From: Pseudomonadota bacterium
Lineage (GTDB): Bacteria > Pseudomonadota > Gammaproteobacteria > Steroidobacterales > Woeseiaceae
DNA: 64,000 bases
Direction of reading: 5' to 3'
Assembly (NCBI GenBank): GCA_027618995.1
Contig: JAQCGO010000006.1
Location: forward strand, 20,698-84,697
Shown here: positions 1 through 9,918 of the stretch, one piece after another
Numbering within the stretch: position 1 is the first letter of the stretch
Layout: every line of letters begins with the position of its first letter
Made by a program: the position numbers and the translations under genes
Notes under the pieces: generated by a model
Database searches by the model: none
Seen by the model: the letters and a program-made list of their open reading frames with translations, nothing else
What the model was told of the DNA's origin: nothing

Positions 1-933
1 ACCCGCCGCCACCGCAAAAATGACAATGACCGGATGCAAGCCGATACGATCGCCAACGAGTTTTGGTGTCAGCAACGAGCCTTCGAGCAACTGTGCGATG
101 CTGAACGTCGCGATCACCCCCATCATGAGCCAGAACGGATTCGGTTCCAGTGCAACCGTGAGCGCCGCAAGCACGATACCGAACACAAATCCAAGATAAG
201 GAACAAAGCTGACCAGGCCGGAGACGACGCCGATCGCTATCGCGAATTTCAAGCCGACGAAGCTCAGGCCCAGCGAATAGATGCAGGACAGCGCCAGCAT
301 GACGAGTAGCTGACCACGCAGGAAAGCGCCCAGCACCTCATCGGTTTCCCGTGCCAGCTGCAACACCGTGGCACGCTGTTGCGCCGGTATCAAAGCGCCG
401 ATATGGGCCATGATCTTGTCCCAGTCACGCAACAGATAAAACGTGATGATGGGGACGAGAAAAAGGCTCAGGACCGCCGCTGCCAATGCGCCACCCGATC
501 GCGTCACCGACAACAGGACTTTGCTGCCCCAGCTGCCGGCCATATCGCTGTAGCGTGCAAGGAACGCGCCGATGCCTACATCCTCACCGGGCTCGACGCC
601 GATCAGGTCCATGAGGGCCGGCAACCAGACCTGCTCGACGCGCAGCACGAGATCGGGCAAGGCAGACATCAACGCCGACACCTGGGTGCGAATCAGTGGC
701 CCGACGAGCAACACGAGCAAACCGAGCACGAGAAAGGTCAACAGGAAAACGGCGACGACGGCCAGCCAACGCGGCAAGCGGTATTTTTGCAGCCGGTCGG
801 CCAGCGGATCACCCATATACGCGAGCAGCGCAGAGGCTACAAAGGGTGTCAGCACCGGCGCCAGCAGGTACAGCAGCCAGCCCAACAACGCAACAGCGAT
901 CAGCCAGTTAGTCCGTCGATCTGCAGTACTCAT
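1..933 (-). CDS. AI-2E family (PerM-like) permease, 3' part cut by window edge
   Basis: The frame is open from an ATG at 933 to the window edge, giving 311 codons without a stop; the C-terminus is missing. The product begins MSTADRRTNWLI and has several long hydrophobic segments. Late motifs include SFVPYLGFVFG and LLEGSLLTPKLVGD, the conserved block of the AI-2E exporter/PerM family, followed by GLHPVIVIFAVAAG. Members are polytopic inner-membrane permeases, usually about 350 residues, so roughly 40-50 residues are lost. It lies 3 nt downstream of the phosphatidyltransferase gene and is probably co-transcribed with it and the DUF2066 gene. Substrate is unknown. Family call is firm. Confidence 0.9.
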   Translation of the reverse strand, partial: MSTADRRTNWLIAVALLGWLLYLLAPVLTPFVASALLAYMGDPLADRLQKYRLPRWLAVVAVFLLTFLVLGLLVLLVGPLIRTQVSALMSALPDLVLRVEQVWLPALMDLIGVEPGEDVGIGAFLARYSDMAGSWGSKVLLSVTRSGGALAAAVLSLFLVPIITFYLLRDWDKIMAHIGALIPAQQRATVLQLARETDEVLGAFLRGQLLVMLALSCIYSLGLSFVGLKFAIAIGVVSGLVSFVPYLGFVFGIVLAALTVALEPNPFWLMMGVIATFSIAQLLEGSLLTPKLVGDRIGLHPVIVIFAVAAG

Positions 934-936
934 GCT

Positions 937-1482
937 TCAGGCTCCGGTGCGTGCGCTGCGAATCCAGTTCCACACATAGTCACAACCGCTGATGACGACG
1001 GTAACGAGGACCGCAGCGCCAAGCACGGTTATGGTGATGTTGTCCGGCCATCCATAGCCTGCTTCGGACATCACGAATACCAGGAACACGAATTCCAGCA
1101 CGGTATTCAGCTTGCTGATGCGCGTTGGTTCACCCTCAAGCCGGCGGACGAGGTAGTGATAAATAAACGAACCGGCCACAATGATGACGTCGCGGAAAAT
1201 GACGATGGCCGCCAGCCATATCGGGATATGACCCAGGTACGCCAGCGTTCCGTACGACCATGCGACCAGCAATTTGTCGCCGGCCGGATCGAGAAAAGCG
1301 CCGAGGCGAGTGTCCCAGTGATAGGTCTTTGCGAGGTAGCCATCAACGCCGTCCGAAAGGCCAGCGATCAGGAACAGGCCCAGTGCCCAAGCGAACTCCC
1401 CCTGCACGAACATCCACAATATCGGCAGGATCAGAGCAATCCGCATAATCGATATAGCGTTGGGTAACCAGCGTAGGGGCAT
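937..1482 (-). CDS. CDP-alcohol phosphatidyltransferase (PgsA-like)
   Basis: The 181-residue membrane protein carries the CDP-alcohol phosphotransferase signature D-x2-D-G-x2-A-(R/K)-x-G-x3-D-x3-D at about residues 44-69 (SDGVDGYLAK, then GAFLDPAGDK), with Lys in place of the usual Arg. The family transfers a phosphoalcohol to a CDP-activated lipid in the inner membrane, for example phosphatidylglycerophosphate or cardiolipin synthesis. The exact acceptor alcohol cannot be read from sequence. It is the middle gene of a DUF2066 - phosphatidyltransferase - AI-2E permease run, with 32 nt upstream and 3 nt downstream. A housekeeping pgsA may exist elsewhere, so no symbol is given. Confidence 0.9.
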   Translation of the reverse strand: MPLRWLPNAISIMRIALILPILWMFVQGEFAWALGLFLIAGLSDGVDGYLAKTYHWDTRLGAFLDPAGDKLLVAWSYGTLAYLGHIPIWLAAIVIFRDVIIVAGSFIYHYLVRRLEGEPTRISKLNTVLEFVFLVFVMSEAGYGWPDNITITVLGAAVLVTVVISGCDYVWNWIRSARTGA

Positions 1483-1514
1483 TAGTATTTTTTTAGCTTA
1501 TTAGTGAAAAAATG

Positions 1515-2534
1515 TCAGGGGCTGTAAAAAAATTCCAACGCCTCATCGTCCATGCCATTCTGCTCGATCAGGCCATTGAATCGCAATGCTCGACGCAATC
1601 TCTCTGCGCCGCCGCGCGCTTCGACCCCATATCGGACTCGATCGCCGAAGACCTCTTTGACCGAAAAACTCTCGATTACGCTGGTCGCAGCCAACATGTG
1701 CTGGATCGCGGCATAGGCGTCCACCGAGTCGATCCCGGAAACACTGAGCTGCACAGTTTGCAGCGGCGCGCTGCCGCTGACGGCAAATTCGCTGGCCAGA
1801 AGATCCGCCACCTGGCCGATGACCGCCTCGGGCTCACCTTCCCAGGAACGCTCCTCACCGCCGAAATAGTAGTTCCAGCGATTGCGCTGGCCGGTCGCCG
1901 GCCGAATTCGGCCAACCAATATCGAGTCCACGTCGTAACGCGCCGAAGCCGCCAGCAATGGATCATCGAAACCGCCCCAGATGTCACTGAAACCGACGTT
2001 TTGCAGGTCTTCGGTGTCCAGAAGCGGAAACAGCACGGGTAATCCACGTTGCTCAGCCATATCGAGAACGCGCTGTCGCAACAGGCGATTGCGATCGATT
2101 GAGCGTGCCTCGTCGGGAGTACGCTCCGGGTCGTCGGCCGTGATTATTTCGCGGTCGCCCTGCCCCCAGTCGACGGCGAGCCAGACCAGGGTGACCGGAC
2201 GATCATCGCCCCAGACGGTCTGGCCGGTTTGCCGCAGCATTGATTCGATGGCCTCGCCATCAAAAGACACCCACAGCGTATCGTCATCTCCGGGTCGAAA
2301 TTGCACCACGTAGGCCGCCGGGTTCGGGAAAAGCAGTGCTACCTTTTCCCTATCTGCGCTTAATTCCGAGCCCGCCACGCGCAACAGCACTTCGAGCAGC
2401 GCGGTTTCGTAGGCCTGTTCACGCGGATCTTCCGCTTCGGCATCCAGTGCAACCTGCGCCGTGTACAGCGCGGCCACTTCAACGGCTTGCGCCGCAAATG
2501 CAGCCAACAGGGCGCCGGACAGCAGCAGGCACAT
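1515..2534 (-). CDS. DUF2066 domain-containing exported protein
   Basis: The open frame extends far upstream, but its first 159 codons are only the antisense of purM. The ATG at 2534 gives 339 residues starting with a convincing signal peptide ([17 protein letters not shown]). The body has the DUF2066 pattern: an N-terminal region with [18 protein letters not shown], then [11 protein letters not shown] and a central [12 protein letters not shown]. Proteins of this family sit next to purM and an AI-2E permease in many gammaproteobacteria; their role is unknown. The product is predicted to be periplasmic. Divergent from purM with 138 nt between start codons, so the two share a promoter region. 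Confidence 0.85.
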   Translation of the reverse strand: MCLLLSGALLAAFAAQAVEVAALYTAQVALDAEAEDPREQAYETALLEVLLRVAGSELSADREKVALLFPNPAAYVVQFRPGDDDTLWVSFDGEAIESMLRQTGQTVWGDDRPVTLVWLAVDWGQGDREIITADDPERTPDEARSIDRNRLLRQRVLDMAEQRGLPVLFPLLDTEDLQNVGFSDIWGGFDDPLLAASARYDVDSILVGRIRPATGQRNRWNYYFGGEERSWEGEPEAVIGQVADLLASEFAVSGSAPLQTVQLSVSGIDSVDAYAAIQHMLAATSVIESFSVKEVFGDRVRYGVEARGGAERLRRALRFNGLIEQNGMDDEALEFFYSP

Positions 2535-2672
2535 AAGCGCCGCCGCCTGATATTTCGCAACATCAGTACCTGTAAAAAACCGCGATTTCAGCAAGGGTGG
2601 TTTCCCCGTCTGTGCCCAAGCACTATTATATCGCCGAATTCGGGCGCCGCCCGAAACTCTTTCCGGATTGAA

Positions 2673-3692
2673 ATGAGCAACAAGCCAATGACGTACAAAG
2701 ATGCCGGCGTCGATATCGATGCCGGCGACGATCTGGTCGAACGCATCAAACCGATGGCGCGACGAACAATGCGACCTGAAGTATTGTCCGGCCTGGGTGG
2801 TTTTGGTGGCCTGTTCGCGTTGCCGCCGAACCGCTATCGCGAGCCTGTACTGGTATCGGGCACGGACGGTGTTGGCACCAAGCTGATGTTGGCGCACCAG
2901 CTGAATCGACATGACACGATCGGTATCGACCTGGTCGCCATGTGTGTCAATGATGTGCTTGTGCAAGGGGCCGAGCCGCTGTTCTTTCTCGATTATTTTG
3001 CCTGCGGGCAACTCGACGTCGATGTCGCGGCCAGCGTCGTCGGTGGTATCGCCGAGGGCTGTGTGCTAGCCGGCGCTGCACTCATCGGTGGTGAGACGGC
3101 CGAAATGCCCGGTATGTATCCGCAAGGCAGCTACGATCTCGCCGGATTCTGCGTTGGCGTCGTCGAGCGCGCTGCAATGATTGATGGCAGCACGATTGTA
3201 GACGGTGACGTACTGATCGGCCTGGCGTCCAGCGGACCCCATTCGAATGGCTATTCACTAATCCGCAAAGTGCTTGATCGCGACCCGCAGGCGAAAATTG
3301 ACGGCCGCAGCGCCGGCGAAGTGTTGCTCGAACCGACACGTATTTATGTTCGTGCGATTCTCGCGCTGATGCAGGCGGTCACGGTCAAGGGGCTGGCGCA
3401 TATCACCGGCGGCGGCATCAGCGAGAATCTGCCGCGCGTTATTCCGGCAAACTTGCATGCCGAGATCGATACCTCGAGTTGGCAGCCCGGCGCAGTTTTC
3501 GACTGGCTCGCCGCCACCGGCAACATCACGAGCGAGGAAATGCGGCGTACCTTCAATTGCGGCATCGGCATGATTGCGGTAGTTGCAGCAAGCGACGCTG
3601 ACCAGACTTTGGCCGCATTGCGTGCCAGCGGCGAACGCACCTGGCGACTCGGCCGGATCGCCGCCGGCGAGGCTGCGGTGCAATATCTTTGA
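2673..3692 (+). CDS. purM: Phosphoribosylformylglycinamidine cyclo-ligase (AIR synthetase)
   Basis: The 339-residue protein catalyses ATP-dependent closure of FGAM to aminoimidazole ribonucleotide, step five of de novo purine synthesis. Hallmarks are [14 protein letters not shown] at the N-terminus, the phosphate-binding [31 protein letters not shown] and [13 protein letters not shown]. The length matches the usual 340-350. The frame is open upstream of the chosen ATG at 2673 but those codons overlap the divergent DUF2066 gene; [12 protein letters not shown] is the normal N-terminus. It overlaps purN by 4 nt (TTGA), so the pair is translationally coupled. Confidence 0.98.
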   Translation: MSNKPMTYKDAGVDIDAGDDLVERIKPMARRTMRPEVLSGLGGFGGLFALPPNRYREPVLVSGTDGVGTKLMLAHQLNRHDTIGIDLVAMCVNDVLVQGAEPLFFLDYFACGQLDVDVAASVVGGIAEGCVLAGAALIGGETAEMPGMYPQGSYDLAGFCVGVVERAAMIDGSTIVDGDVLIGLASSGPHSNGYSLIRKVLDRDPQAKIDGRSAGEVLLEPTRIYVRAILALMQAVTVKGLAHITGGGISENLPRVIPANLHAEIDTSSWQPGAVFDWLAATGNITSEEMRRTFNCGIGMIAVVAASDADQTLAALRASGERTWRLGRIAAGEAAVQYL

Positions 3693-4339
3693 ACAGTAAT
3701 CGCTGTCGTGCCGCGATACTGATTTCCGGCTCGGGCAGCAACCTGCAGGCATTTATCGACCAGGTCGCCGGCCAGCAGCTGGAACTCGACATCGTGCAAG
3801 TCATTAGCAATCGCCTCGATGCATTTGGTCTGACACGAGCAAGCAAAGCCGGCATAGCGACACATTGCCTGCTACACGATCAGTTTGCGGATCGTGAATC
3901 GTTTGACCGGGCGCTGGCGCGGGAACTGGACGACGCGCGACCGGACCTGTTGATCCTGGCCGGCTTCATGCGAATTTTAAGCCCATGGTTCGTGGCGCAT
4001 TACAACGGCCGGATTCTGAACATACATCCGGCCTTGTTGCCGGCTTACCCCGGGCTCAATACACACCAGCGCGTGCTGGACGCCGGGGAACAATGGCATG
4101 GCAGCACGGTGCATTTCGTTACCGAACAACTCGACGGTGGACCAGGGGTTCTACAGGGGCGATTGCTTGTTGCCGCCGATGAAGCTGCAGCCGATCTTGC
4201 GCGTCGCGTGCAGGCCGTGGAACACCAGATCTATCCCGCAACGGCGGCGATGTTCGCGAGCGGCCGGCTCGAGTATCGGGCTGGGGCCGCCTGGCTGGAC
4301 GGCGAACGCCTGCAGCAGCCGGTCGTTCGCGACTTCTGA
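3689..4339 (+). CDS. purN: Phosphoribosylglycinamide formyltransferase (GAR transformylase)
   Basis: The enzyme transfers a formyl group from 10-formyl-THF to glycinamide ribonucleotide (purine step three). It is 216 residues, typical for PurN. Visible motifs are the N-terminal [11 protein letters not shown], the folate-site GFMRIL, the catalytic [12 protein letters not shown] (Asn and His), and LDGGPG containing the conserved Asp. Start is a TTG at 3689 overlapping the purM stop by 4 nt; no ATG fits the conserved N-terminus. Transcription probably ends at the hairpin right after its stop. Confidence 0.97.
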   Translation: MNSNRCRAAILISGSGSNLQAFIDQVAGQQLELDIVQVISNRLDAFGLTRASKAGIATHCLLHDQFADRESFDRALARELDDARPDLLILAGFMRILSPWFVAHYNGRILNIHPALLPAYPGLNTHQRVLDAGEQWHGSTVHFVTEQLDGGPGVLQGRLLVAADEAAADLARRVQAVEHQIYPATAAMFASGRLEYRAGAAWLDGERLQQPVVRDF

Positions 4340-4361
4340 AAAGGGTCTGACCCTTTTTCAG
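4336..4361. terminator. Bidirectional hairpin between purN and dcd
   Basis: Near-perfect inverted repeat CTGAAAAGGGTC / GACCCTTTTTCAG with A-rich and T-rich flanks on both sides, so it can act as an intrinsic terminator for purMN (plus) and for apbC-dcd (minus). It overlaps the last bases of both convergent genes. The central base leaves a tight loop, so the inner base pairs probably open. Confidence 0.7.
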
Positions 4362-4924
4362 GTTCTCGGCAGGGTGACGCCCTTCTGGCCCTGGTACTTG
4401 CCGCCCCTATCGCGGTACGAAGTCTCGCACTCCTTATCAGACTCAAGGAACAACATCTGCGCGACACCCTCGTTGGCGTAAATTCGGGCCGGCAGCGGCG
4501 TTGTATTCGAGAACTCGAGCGTAACGTGCCCCTCCCACTCGGGTTCAAGCGGTGTCACGTTAACGATGATGCCGCAACGCGCGTAGGTCGACTTTCCCAG
4601 GCAAATGGCCAGCACGTTGCGTGGAATGCGAAAATACTCGATCGTACGCGCGAGCGCGAACGAGTTCGGCGGAATAACGCAGGTATCACTGTTGATGTCG
4701 ACGAAACTGCTGGCGTCGAAGGACTTCGGGTCAACGACGGCAGAATTGATGTTGGTGAAAATCTTGAACTCGGCGGCACAGCGAACATCGTAGCCATAGC
4801 TCGAGGTTCCGTAGGAAACGATCGACCGTCCGTTGTGCGTGCGAACCTGCCCCGGCTCGAACGGTTCGATCATGCCGTGCTGCTCGGCCATGCGCCGGAT
4901 CCAGCGGTCCGCTTTGATACTCAT
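4358..4924 (-). CDS. dcd: dCTP deaminase
   Basis: The 188-residue protein matches the standard length of bacterial dCTP deaminase, which converts dCTP to dUTP for thymidylate supply. It begins [13 protein letters not shown]. Core motifs are [23 protein letters not shown] (substrate-binding), [15 protein letters not shown] with the catalytic Glu, and a C-terminal [17 protein letters not shown] lid. It is monofunctional rather than the dCTP deaminase/dUTPase fusion form, judging by length. The ATG shares its A with the TGA of apbC, so it is the second gene of an apbC-dcd operon, an arrangement common in gammaproteobacteria. Confidence 0.97.
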   Translation of the reverse strand: MSIKADRWIRRMAEQHGMIEPFEPGQVRTHNGRSIVSYGTSSYGYDVRCAAEFKIFTNINSAVVDPKSFDASSFVDINSDTCVIPPNSFALARTIEYFRIPRNVLAICLGKSTYARCGIIVNVTPLEPEWEGHVTLEFSNTTPLPARIYANEGVAQMLFLESDKECETSYRDRGGKYQGQKGVTLPRT

Positions 4925-6018
4925 CAGCCGGCCTCGATAACGATTTTCGGAAACTTGCTGCTGTAATCCTTGCCCTGCAGCGCCAGAATCGCGGTCATAC
5001 GCCGTGCGGCCAGGAAATATTGCTGTGCGGCCGTCGAAGCGGGATCCGCATGGACCGTCGGGTTACCGCCATCCGTCTGTTCCCGAATGCGCAGGTCGAG
5101 CGGCAGAGCCGCCAGCAACGGCACATCGAAATCTACGGCCATTTGCTGCCCGCCACCGGCACCGAAGATAGTCTCCTCGTGACCACATTGAGTACAGACG
5201 TGGGTACTCATGTTTTCGATCACGCCAAGAACCGGCACCGACACTTTGCGAAACATCGCCAGGCCCTTGCGCGCATCGAGCAAGGCGATGTCCTGAGGTG
5301 TGGTCACAATGACCGCACCACTGACCGGCACTTGTTGTGACAGGGTCAATTGAATGTCGCCGGTTCCGGGCGGCATATCCACAATCAGGTAATCGAGGTC
5401 GTGCCAGGTGGTCTGCAGCAACAACTGATTCAGTGCCGAAGTCACCATCGGACCGCGCCATACCATCGGTTGATCCTGATCGACCAGGAACCCGATCGAC
5501 ATCACCTGCAATCCGTATGCCTGCAGGGGCTGCATGGTCTTGCCATCGATGCTCGTGGGCTGCTTGCCGGCAAGCCCCAGCATATGCGGCTGGCTCGGCC
5601 CATAAATATCGGCATCGAGCAATCCGACGGTGGCTCCGTCAGCAGCCAGCGCCAGGGCCAGGTTCACAGCAACCGTCGACTTGCCAACCCCGCCTTTGCC
5701 CGACGCTACCGCGATCACATTGCGAATCTCGGCCATCGGCTTGAGATTGCGTTGTACGCCGTGGGCAACGACCCGCGTCGAGAAGCGGATCTCCGTTGGC
5801 CGGTCGTCGCCGTTTGCAGCAATTGCGGCGATCACCGCCTGTCGATAGCTCTCATGCGCACCGGAGGCCGGAAACCCGAGCTCGATATGCGCAATGATTC
5901 GACCGTCCGCGTCGCTACACTCGAGAACGCGTCCGACATCGGCAATTTTTCGGGCAATGCCCGGTAACTCAATGGAATTGACGAAGTTTTTCACATTCGA
6001 TTCTGCTGACAGCGTCAC
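4924..6018 (-). CDS. apbC: Iron-sulfur cluster carrier ATPase ApbC/Mrp
   Basis: The 364-residue P-loop ATPase of the MRP/NBP35 group carries and transfers Fe-S clusters in the cytoplasm. An N-terminal MIP18-like (DUF59) segment of about 95 residues precedes the deviant Walker [11 protein letters not shown], then [28 protein letters not shown], and the cluster-binding C-x2-C in VCTQCGHEE. Length and domain order are normal. It lies directly upstream of dcd with a 1-nt overlap. In many relatives apbC is divergent from metG; here the HEAT-kinase and PilT genes lie between them. Confidence 0.96.
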   Translation of the reverse strand: MTLSAESNVKNFVNSIELPGIARKIADVGRVLECSDADGRIIAHIELGFPASGAHESYRQAVIAAIAANGDDRPTEIRFSTRVVAHGVQRNLKPMAEIRNVIAVASGKGGVGKSTVAVNLALALAADGATVGLLDADIYGPSQPHMLGLAGKQPTSIDGKTMQPLQAYGLQVMSIGFLVDQDQPMVWRGPMVTSALNQLLLQTTWHDLDYLIVDMPPGTGDIQLTLSQQVPVSGAVIVTTPQDIALLDARKGLAMFRKVSVPVLGVIENMSTHVCTQCGHEETIFGAGGGQQMAVDFDVPLLAALPLDLRIREQTDGGNPTVHADPASTAAQQYFLAARRMTAILALQGKDYSSKFPKIVIEAG

Positions 6019-6351
6019 ATTTCGAACGCTGGTATTAGGTAAAATCTGACTCTATGTACCTCCTGGACGGAGGCCTGTGCGCGCACATTGTAACGAAGCC
6101 TGTGGCGGTTCCAAGCCCTGATTTCACATGGCCTTGAAATTAATGTGCGTGGGATCGATGTGGCATAATGCCGCCTCGGAAAATTGGTTGGCAGTACGGA
6201 GTCAGCAGGTTCTGCGAATCTTGTACTTCGCCTGGGCAAGAGCGAACAGTTTGCTAGCATATGCACGAGAAATAGTGATTCCGTGTACCGGGATGCCGCT
6301 TGGCGGCGCGTCCGGCAGCATTGTTCGCGCCGAATTTCCGGTTTCTGCCCT
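6019..6351. promoter_or_regulatory. 333-bp intergenic region between apbC and the HEAT-kinase gene
   Basis: This stretch holds no convincing gene. It must contain divergent promoters. An extended -10-like box TGTGGCATAAT (CATAAT at 6164-6169) points toward the plus-strand kinase gene, and the same GTGGCATAAT string precedes metG at 10976-10985. A reasonable -35 is not evident at the right spacing (TTGAAA at 6134 is 24 nt away), so the assignment is tentative. The remaining bases show no clear repeat. Confidence 0.4.
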
Positions 6352-8799
6352 GTGAGTCTGCTGGGCTCCTTCCGGGCGGACCAACTGATCACGCGGCTTG
6401 CTGCGGAAGCGAAACCGGATTCGCCGGCCGCACAGCGGCTCGTCAACAAGCTCAAGGGTCTCGGCCCAAAGGTAATTCCCAAGGCGATCGATGCGCTCGC
6501 CCTGTCCGACAAGACCCATACGATGGTATTCGTGGACATTCTGGCCAGCCTGGTGAACGACAAGACGCTCGCTGCCTACCGCGAGGGCCTTGCCGACGGC
6601 AATGAACGCGTCGTATCGGGCACCGCCTGGGCCCTGTCCAGCAGCACCAGCTACAACGCCAACAATCTGCTCGAATTTTTCGACGAAGCCTAGGTATCGA
6701 AGCCCGCGCTGATCGAAGTCCTGCGGGTGCACAAGCAGGACCTTAGCATCCACGAACTGTTGCAACGCGCCTACAACGTGGACCCGAACGCCTCCGCCGC
6801 GCTGTTCAGGATCATCGAGGAAACGATTCGGCCCGAAATGATACCCGATCTAATCGCGCGCATGGGCGGCAGGGATCCGCACATCAAGATCCAGCTGATG
6901 AGCCTGCTCGGGAAGTTCAACAAGCCGGAAGTCAACCAGGCCCTGGAATTCCAGCTCAAGGATCCCAACAAGCTCGTGCGTAGCGCCGCCCTGTCCGCCC
7001 TTGCCAGCCGCGGCGGCTCCGTCAATATTGTCGCCGTCAGCAAGCTGTTGCAGGACCCTGATCTCGACGTGCAGAGAAAGGCCGTCGACATGCTGGTGCA
7101 GATGAAGCATCCGGAAACCGTCAAATACCTGGCCGACGCCCTCAAGGATGAATCGGAGTATGCGCGCCGCGCCGCGGTTGAAGTGCTGAATGAACTCGGC
7201 GATCGCGACTCCGTGAAGGACCTGCTCAACGTGCTCAAGGACAACGACTGGTGGGTGCGCTCGCGTGCCGGCGATGCGCTCGCTGAAATTGGCGGGCCAA
7301 AAGTCGTCCAGGCGGTAGTTGCGCTGATCCGCGACGAGGACGAGGAAATTCGTCGTACCGCCATTGAAATACTGAATGCCACCAAGGATGAGGCCGCGGT
7401 CGACCATCTGATCAAGGCGACTAACGATGCCGACTGGTGGGTGCGCGAGCGTTCCGTTGACGCATTATCGAAGATCGGCAGTGCCAAAGCCCTGCCACGC
7501 TTGCTCGAGATGCTCGGCAAGGATGCCAAGACCGACACCGTGGTGATCCGGGCACTCGGCAAGATCGGCAATCAGGACCACATCTCGAAACTGGTGCCGA
7601 TGCTCAATCGACCCGAGCGCGATGTACAGGTCGAGGCCATCAAGGCGATTTCCGCTTTGGCGGACGAGTCGCATGCCGACACCGTCCGCAACGTCCTGCG
7701 GAAAATCAAGCAATCCGATGAGCCAACAATCGTCAACAGCGCTGACAAGGCGCTCAAGGCGCTCGATGCACGCTTCTCGGAGACGGTGCTCGCAGAGAAC
7801 AAGCGCGCCGAGAAAATTGGCGAACACACGAAAACGCTGTTGCTCGACAACGAGGACCTGGAAAAACTGCTCGGCGTGCAACTACCGCCCGCAACACCCG
7901 ATGCAACTGCCGGCGCCGCGACAAGCGCGACAAGCTCGCCTGCCATGGCTGCCCCGGTCCTCGACATATCGAAGCTCAACCCGGGCGACATCATCGATGG
8001 TCGCTACAAATACATCGAGAAAATCGGCAAGGGTGCCTTCGGTACCGTACTGCTGATGCACGACGAAGTGGTCGACGAGCAACTGATATTGAAATTCCTC
8101 AATCCCAACTTGTCGTCTGACGAAGAGATGATGAAGCGCTTCGTGCACGAATTGCGTTATTCACGCAAGATTACGCACCGTAACGTCATACGAATCTATG
8201 ACTTCCTGCACCTGCAGGGCTGTTTTGCCATTTCGATGGAATACTTTCCGTCGCATACGCTGTCCGGCGAAATACCGAACAGCAAACCAATGGCGTTAAA
8301 AAAGGCGCTGAAGTATTCGCGCGACATGGTGACCGGCATGACGATTGCCCACCAGGCCGGTGTCATACACCGGGACCTGAAGCCGGCCAACATCCTGGTG
8401 AACGAGGAAGGCCTGCTCAAGATCGTGGATTTCGGTGTCGCGGCAGCGGCGTCGAGCGGCGATACCCAGCTGACGAAAACCGGTTATGTTATTGGCTCGC
8501 CGAAATACATGGCACCCGAGCAGATTCTCGGCAAGAAGGTCGATGAAACTGCAGACGTGTACAGTATCGGCGTTATCATGTATGAGATGACGACAGGCGT
8601 TCCGCCTTACAGCCGCGGTGACCACATGTCAGTCATGTATCAGCACGTGCAGGGCAAGGCCAAACTGTGTCAGGAAATCAATCCAGAAATACCGGACGAA
8701 TACGCAGCGATCATTGCCAAGGCAATGTCGGTCGACAAGACCAAACGCTTTCAGTCAATGGACGAACTCACCGAAGCGCTGGAAGCGCTGCAGATATAG
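6352..8799 (+). pseudogene. HEAT-repeat / Ser-Thr protein kinase, interrupted by in-frame TAG
   Basis: One reading frame runs from a GTG at 6352 to TGA-type termination at 8799 but contains TAG at 6691-6693 (after residue 113). Before and after the stop the reading frame encodes the same run of HEAT/armadillo-type helical repeats, so this is a single gene. About 480 residues of repeats precede a complete kinase domain: glycine loop IGKGAFGTV, VHELRYSRK, catalytic HRDLKPANIL, Mg-binding VDFG, and GSPKYMAPEQIL. All kinase residues are intact. The stop fits a CAG-to-TAG transition. Downstream translation could restart at internal GTG or ATG codons near 6727-6838. It lies 6 nt before the first PilT-type gene, implying a link to type IV pilus retraction or twitching. 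Confidence 0.8.
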
Positions 8800-8805
8800 G
8801 CAATC

Positions 8806-9918
8806 ATGGCTCGCATTGATGCGTTCTTGAAACTCGGCCTCGCACAGGGCTGTTCCGACGTGCACCTGGCCGTCGGCGTGCCGCCGATGTTGCGCATGAA
8901 TGGCGACCTGATGCCGATCAAATTTCGCGAGTTGGCGGACACCGAGCTCGAAAGTTACGTGCTCGAAGTTCTGACCAAGAATCAGCAGGAGAAACTGCAC
9001 GCCGGCCACGACATCGACTTTTCCTACGTCAGCGCAGATGGCGGCCGATTTCGCGTCAACGTATTTCGTAAATCCACCGGTTATGGGGCGGTTTTTCGGC
9101 ATATCCCGGGCAATGTGCCAACCCTGGAACAACTCAAGGTACCGGCTATCCTGACCGAGTTCTGCGAATACCCTCAGGGTATGGTGCTGGTAACCGGTTC
9201 GACCGGAACCGGCAAGTCAACGACGCTGGCCGCGATGGTTAATCATCTGAACGAAACCCGTAACCTCAATATCATCAGCCTCGAAGATCCGATTGAATTC
9301 GTACACCCCAGCAAGAAGTGCCAGGTCATACAACGTGAACTGGGTACGCATTTGACGTCGTTCGCCGACGGCGTTCGCGCCGCCATGCGCGAGGACCCGG
9401 ATGTCATCCTTGTGGGCGAGTTGCGCGATCCCGAGACCATCTCCATGGCCATGACGGCCGCCGAAACCGGCCACCTCGTGCTGGGCACCCTGCACACGAC
9501 TGGTGCCGTCAAAACTATCGACCGTATTATCGACGCACTGCCCGCCGATTTGCGCGAGCAAACAAAAGGGTTTTTGTCCATGAGCCTCAAGGCCGTCGTA
9601 ACGCAGGTCCTGATCAAGACACCGGACGGTCGCGGACGTCGTGCGATATTCGAAATCCTGGTCAATAACCGCGCAATTTCGAAACTGATAACGACCGATC
9701 AGACGCACCAGATCGCATCGCAGCTGCAAACCGGCCGGGACCTCGGCATGCAAATGATGGATCAGGCGTTGATGGATGCCATCAATGCCAAGGAAGTTGA
9801 TCCCGACGATGCGTACCGCTACGCCAATGAAAAGAAGCGCTTCCATCGCTTCGTAACCAACAAGGACCTGGTGCCATTGGTTGACGTTGGCGGCAACGAG
9901 AAATTGCTCAATGGCTAA
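8806..9918 (+). CDS. PilT/PilU-family type IV pilus retraction ATPase (first copy)
   Basis: The 370-residue secretion ATPase of the PilT group has an N-terminal PAS-like part (MARIDAFLKLGLAQGCSDVHL), Walker A TGSTGTGKSTT, Asp box ISLEDPIEFVH, Walker B EDPDVILVGELRDPET, and the His box GTLHTTGAVKT. PilT-type hexamers depolymerise type IV pili at the inner membrane. It is slightly longer than canonical PilT (about 345) with a C-terminal extension, which resembles PilU-type paralogues. Which paralogue it is cannot be fixed without a tree. Start ATG lies 6 nt after the kinase gene, and it overlaps the second PilT-type gene by 8 nt. Confidence 0.93.
   Translation: MARIDAFLKLGLAQGCSDVHLAVGVPPMLRMNGDLMPIKFRELADTELESYVLEVLTKNQQEKLHAGHDIDFSYVSADGGRFRVNVFRKSTGYGAVFRHIPGNVPTLEQLKVPAILTEFCEYPQGMVLVTGSTGTGKSTTLAAMVNHLNETRNLNIISLEDPIEFVHPSKKCQVIQRELGTHLTSFADGVRAAMREDPDVILVGELRDPETISMAMTAAETGHLVLGTLHTTGAVKTIDRIIDALPADLREQTKGFLSMSLKAVVTQVLIKTPDGRGRRAIFEILVNNRAISKLITTDQTHQIASQLQTGRDLGMQMMDQALMDAINAKEVDPDDAYRYANEKKRFHRFVTNKDLVPLVDVGGNEKLLNG

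Noticed and set aside
379..1467. 362-codon open frame on the plus strand
   Set aside because: Antisense to the AI-2E permease and phosphatidyltransferase genes; rich in Gln, His and Arg, no motif, no ribosome site.
2535..3011. N-terminal extension of the DUF2066 frame
   Set aside because: It lies antisense to purM; the internal ATG at 2534 starts a proper signal peptide.
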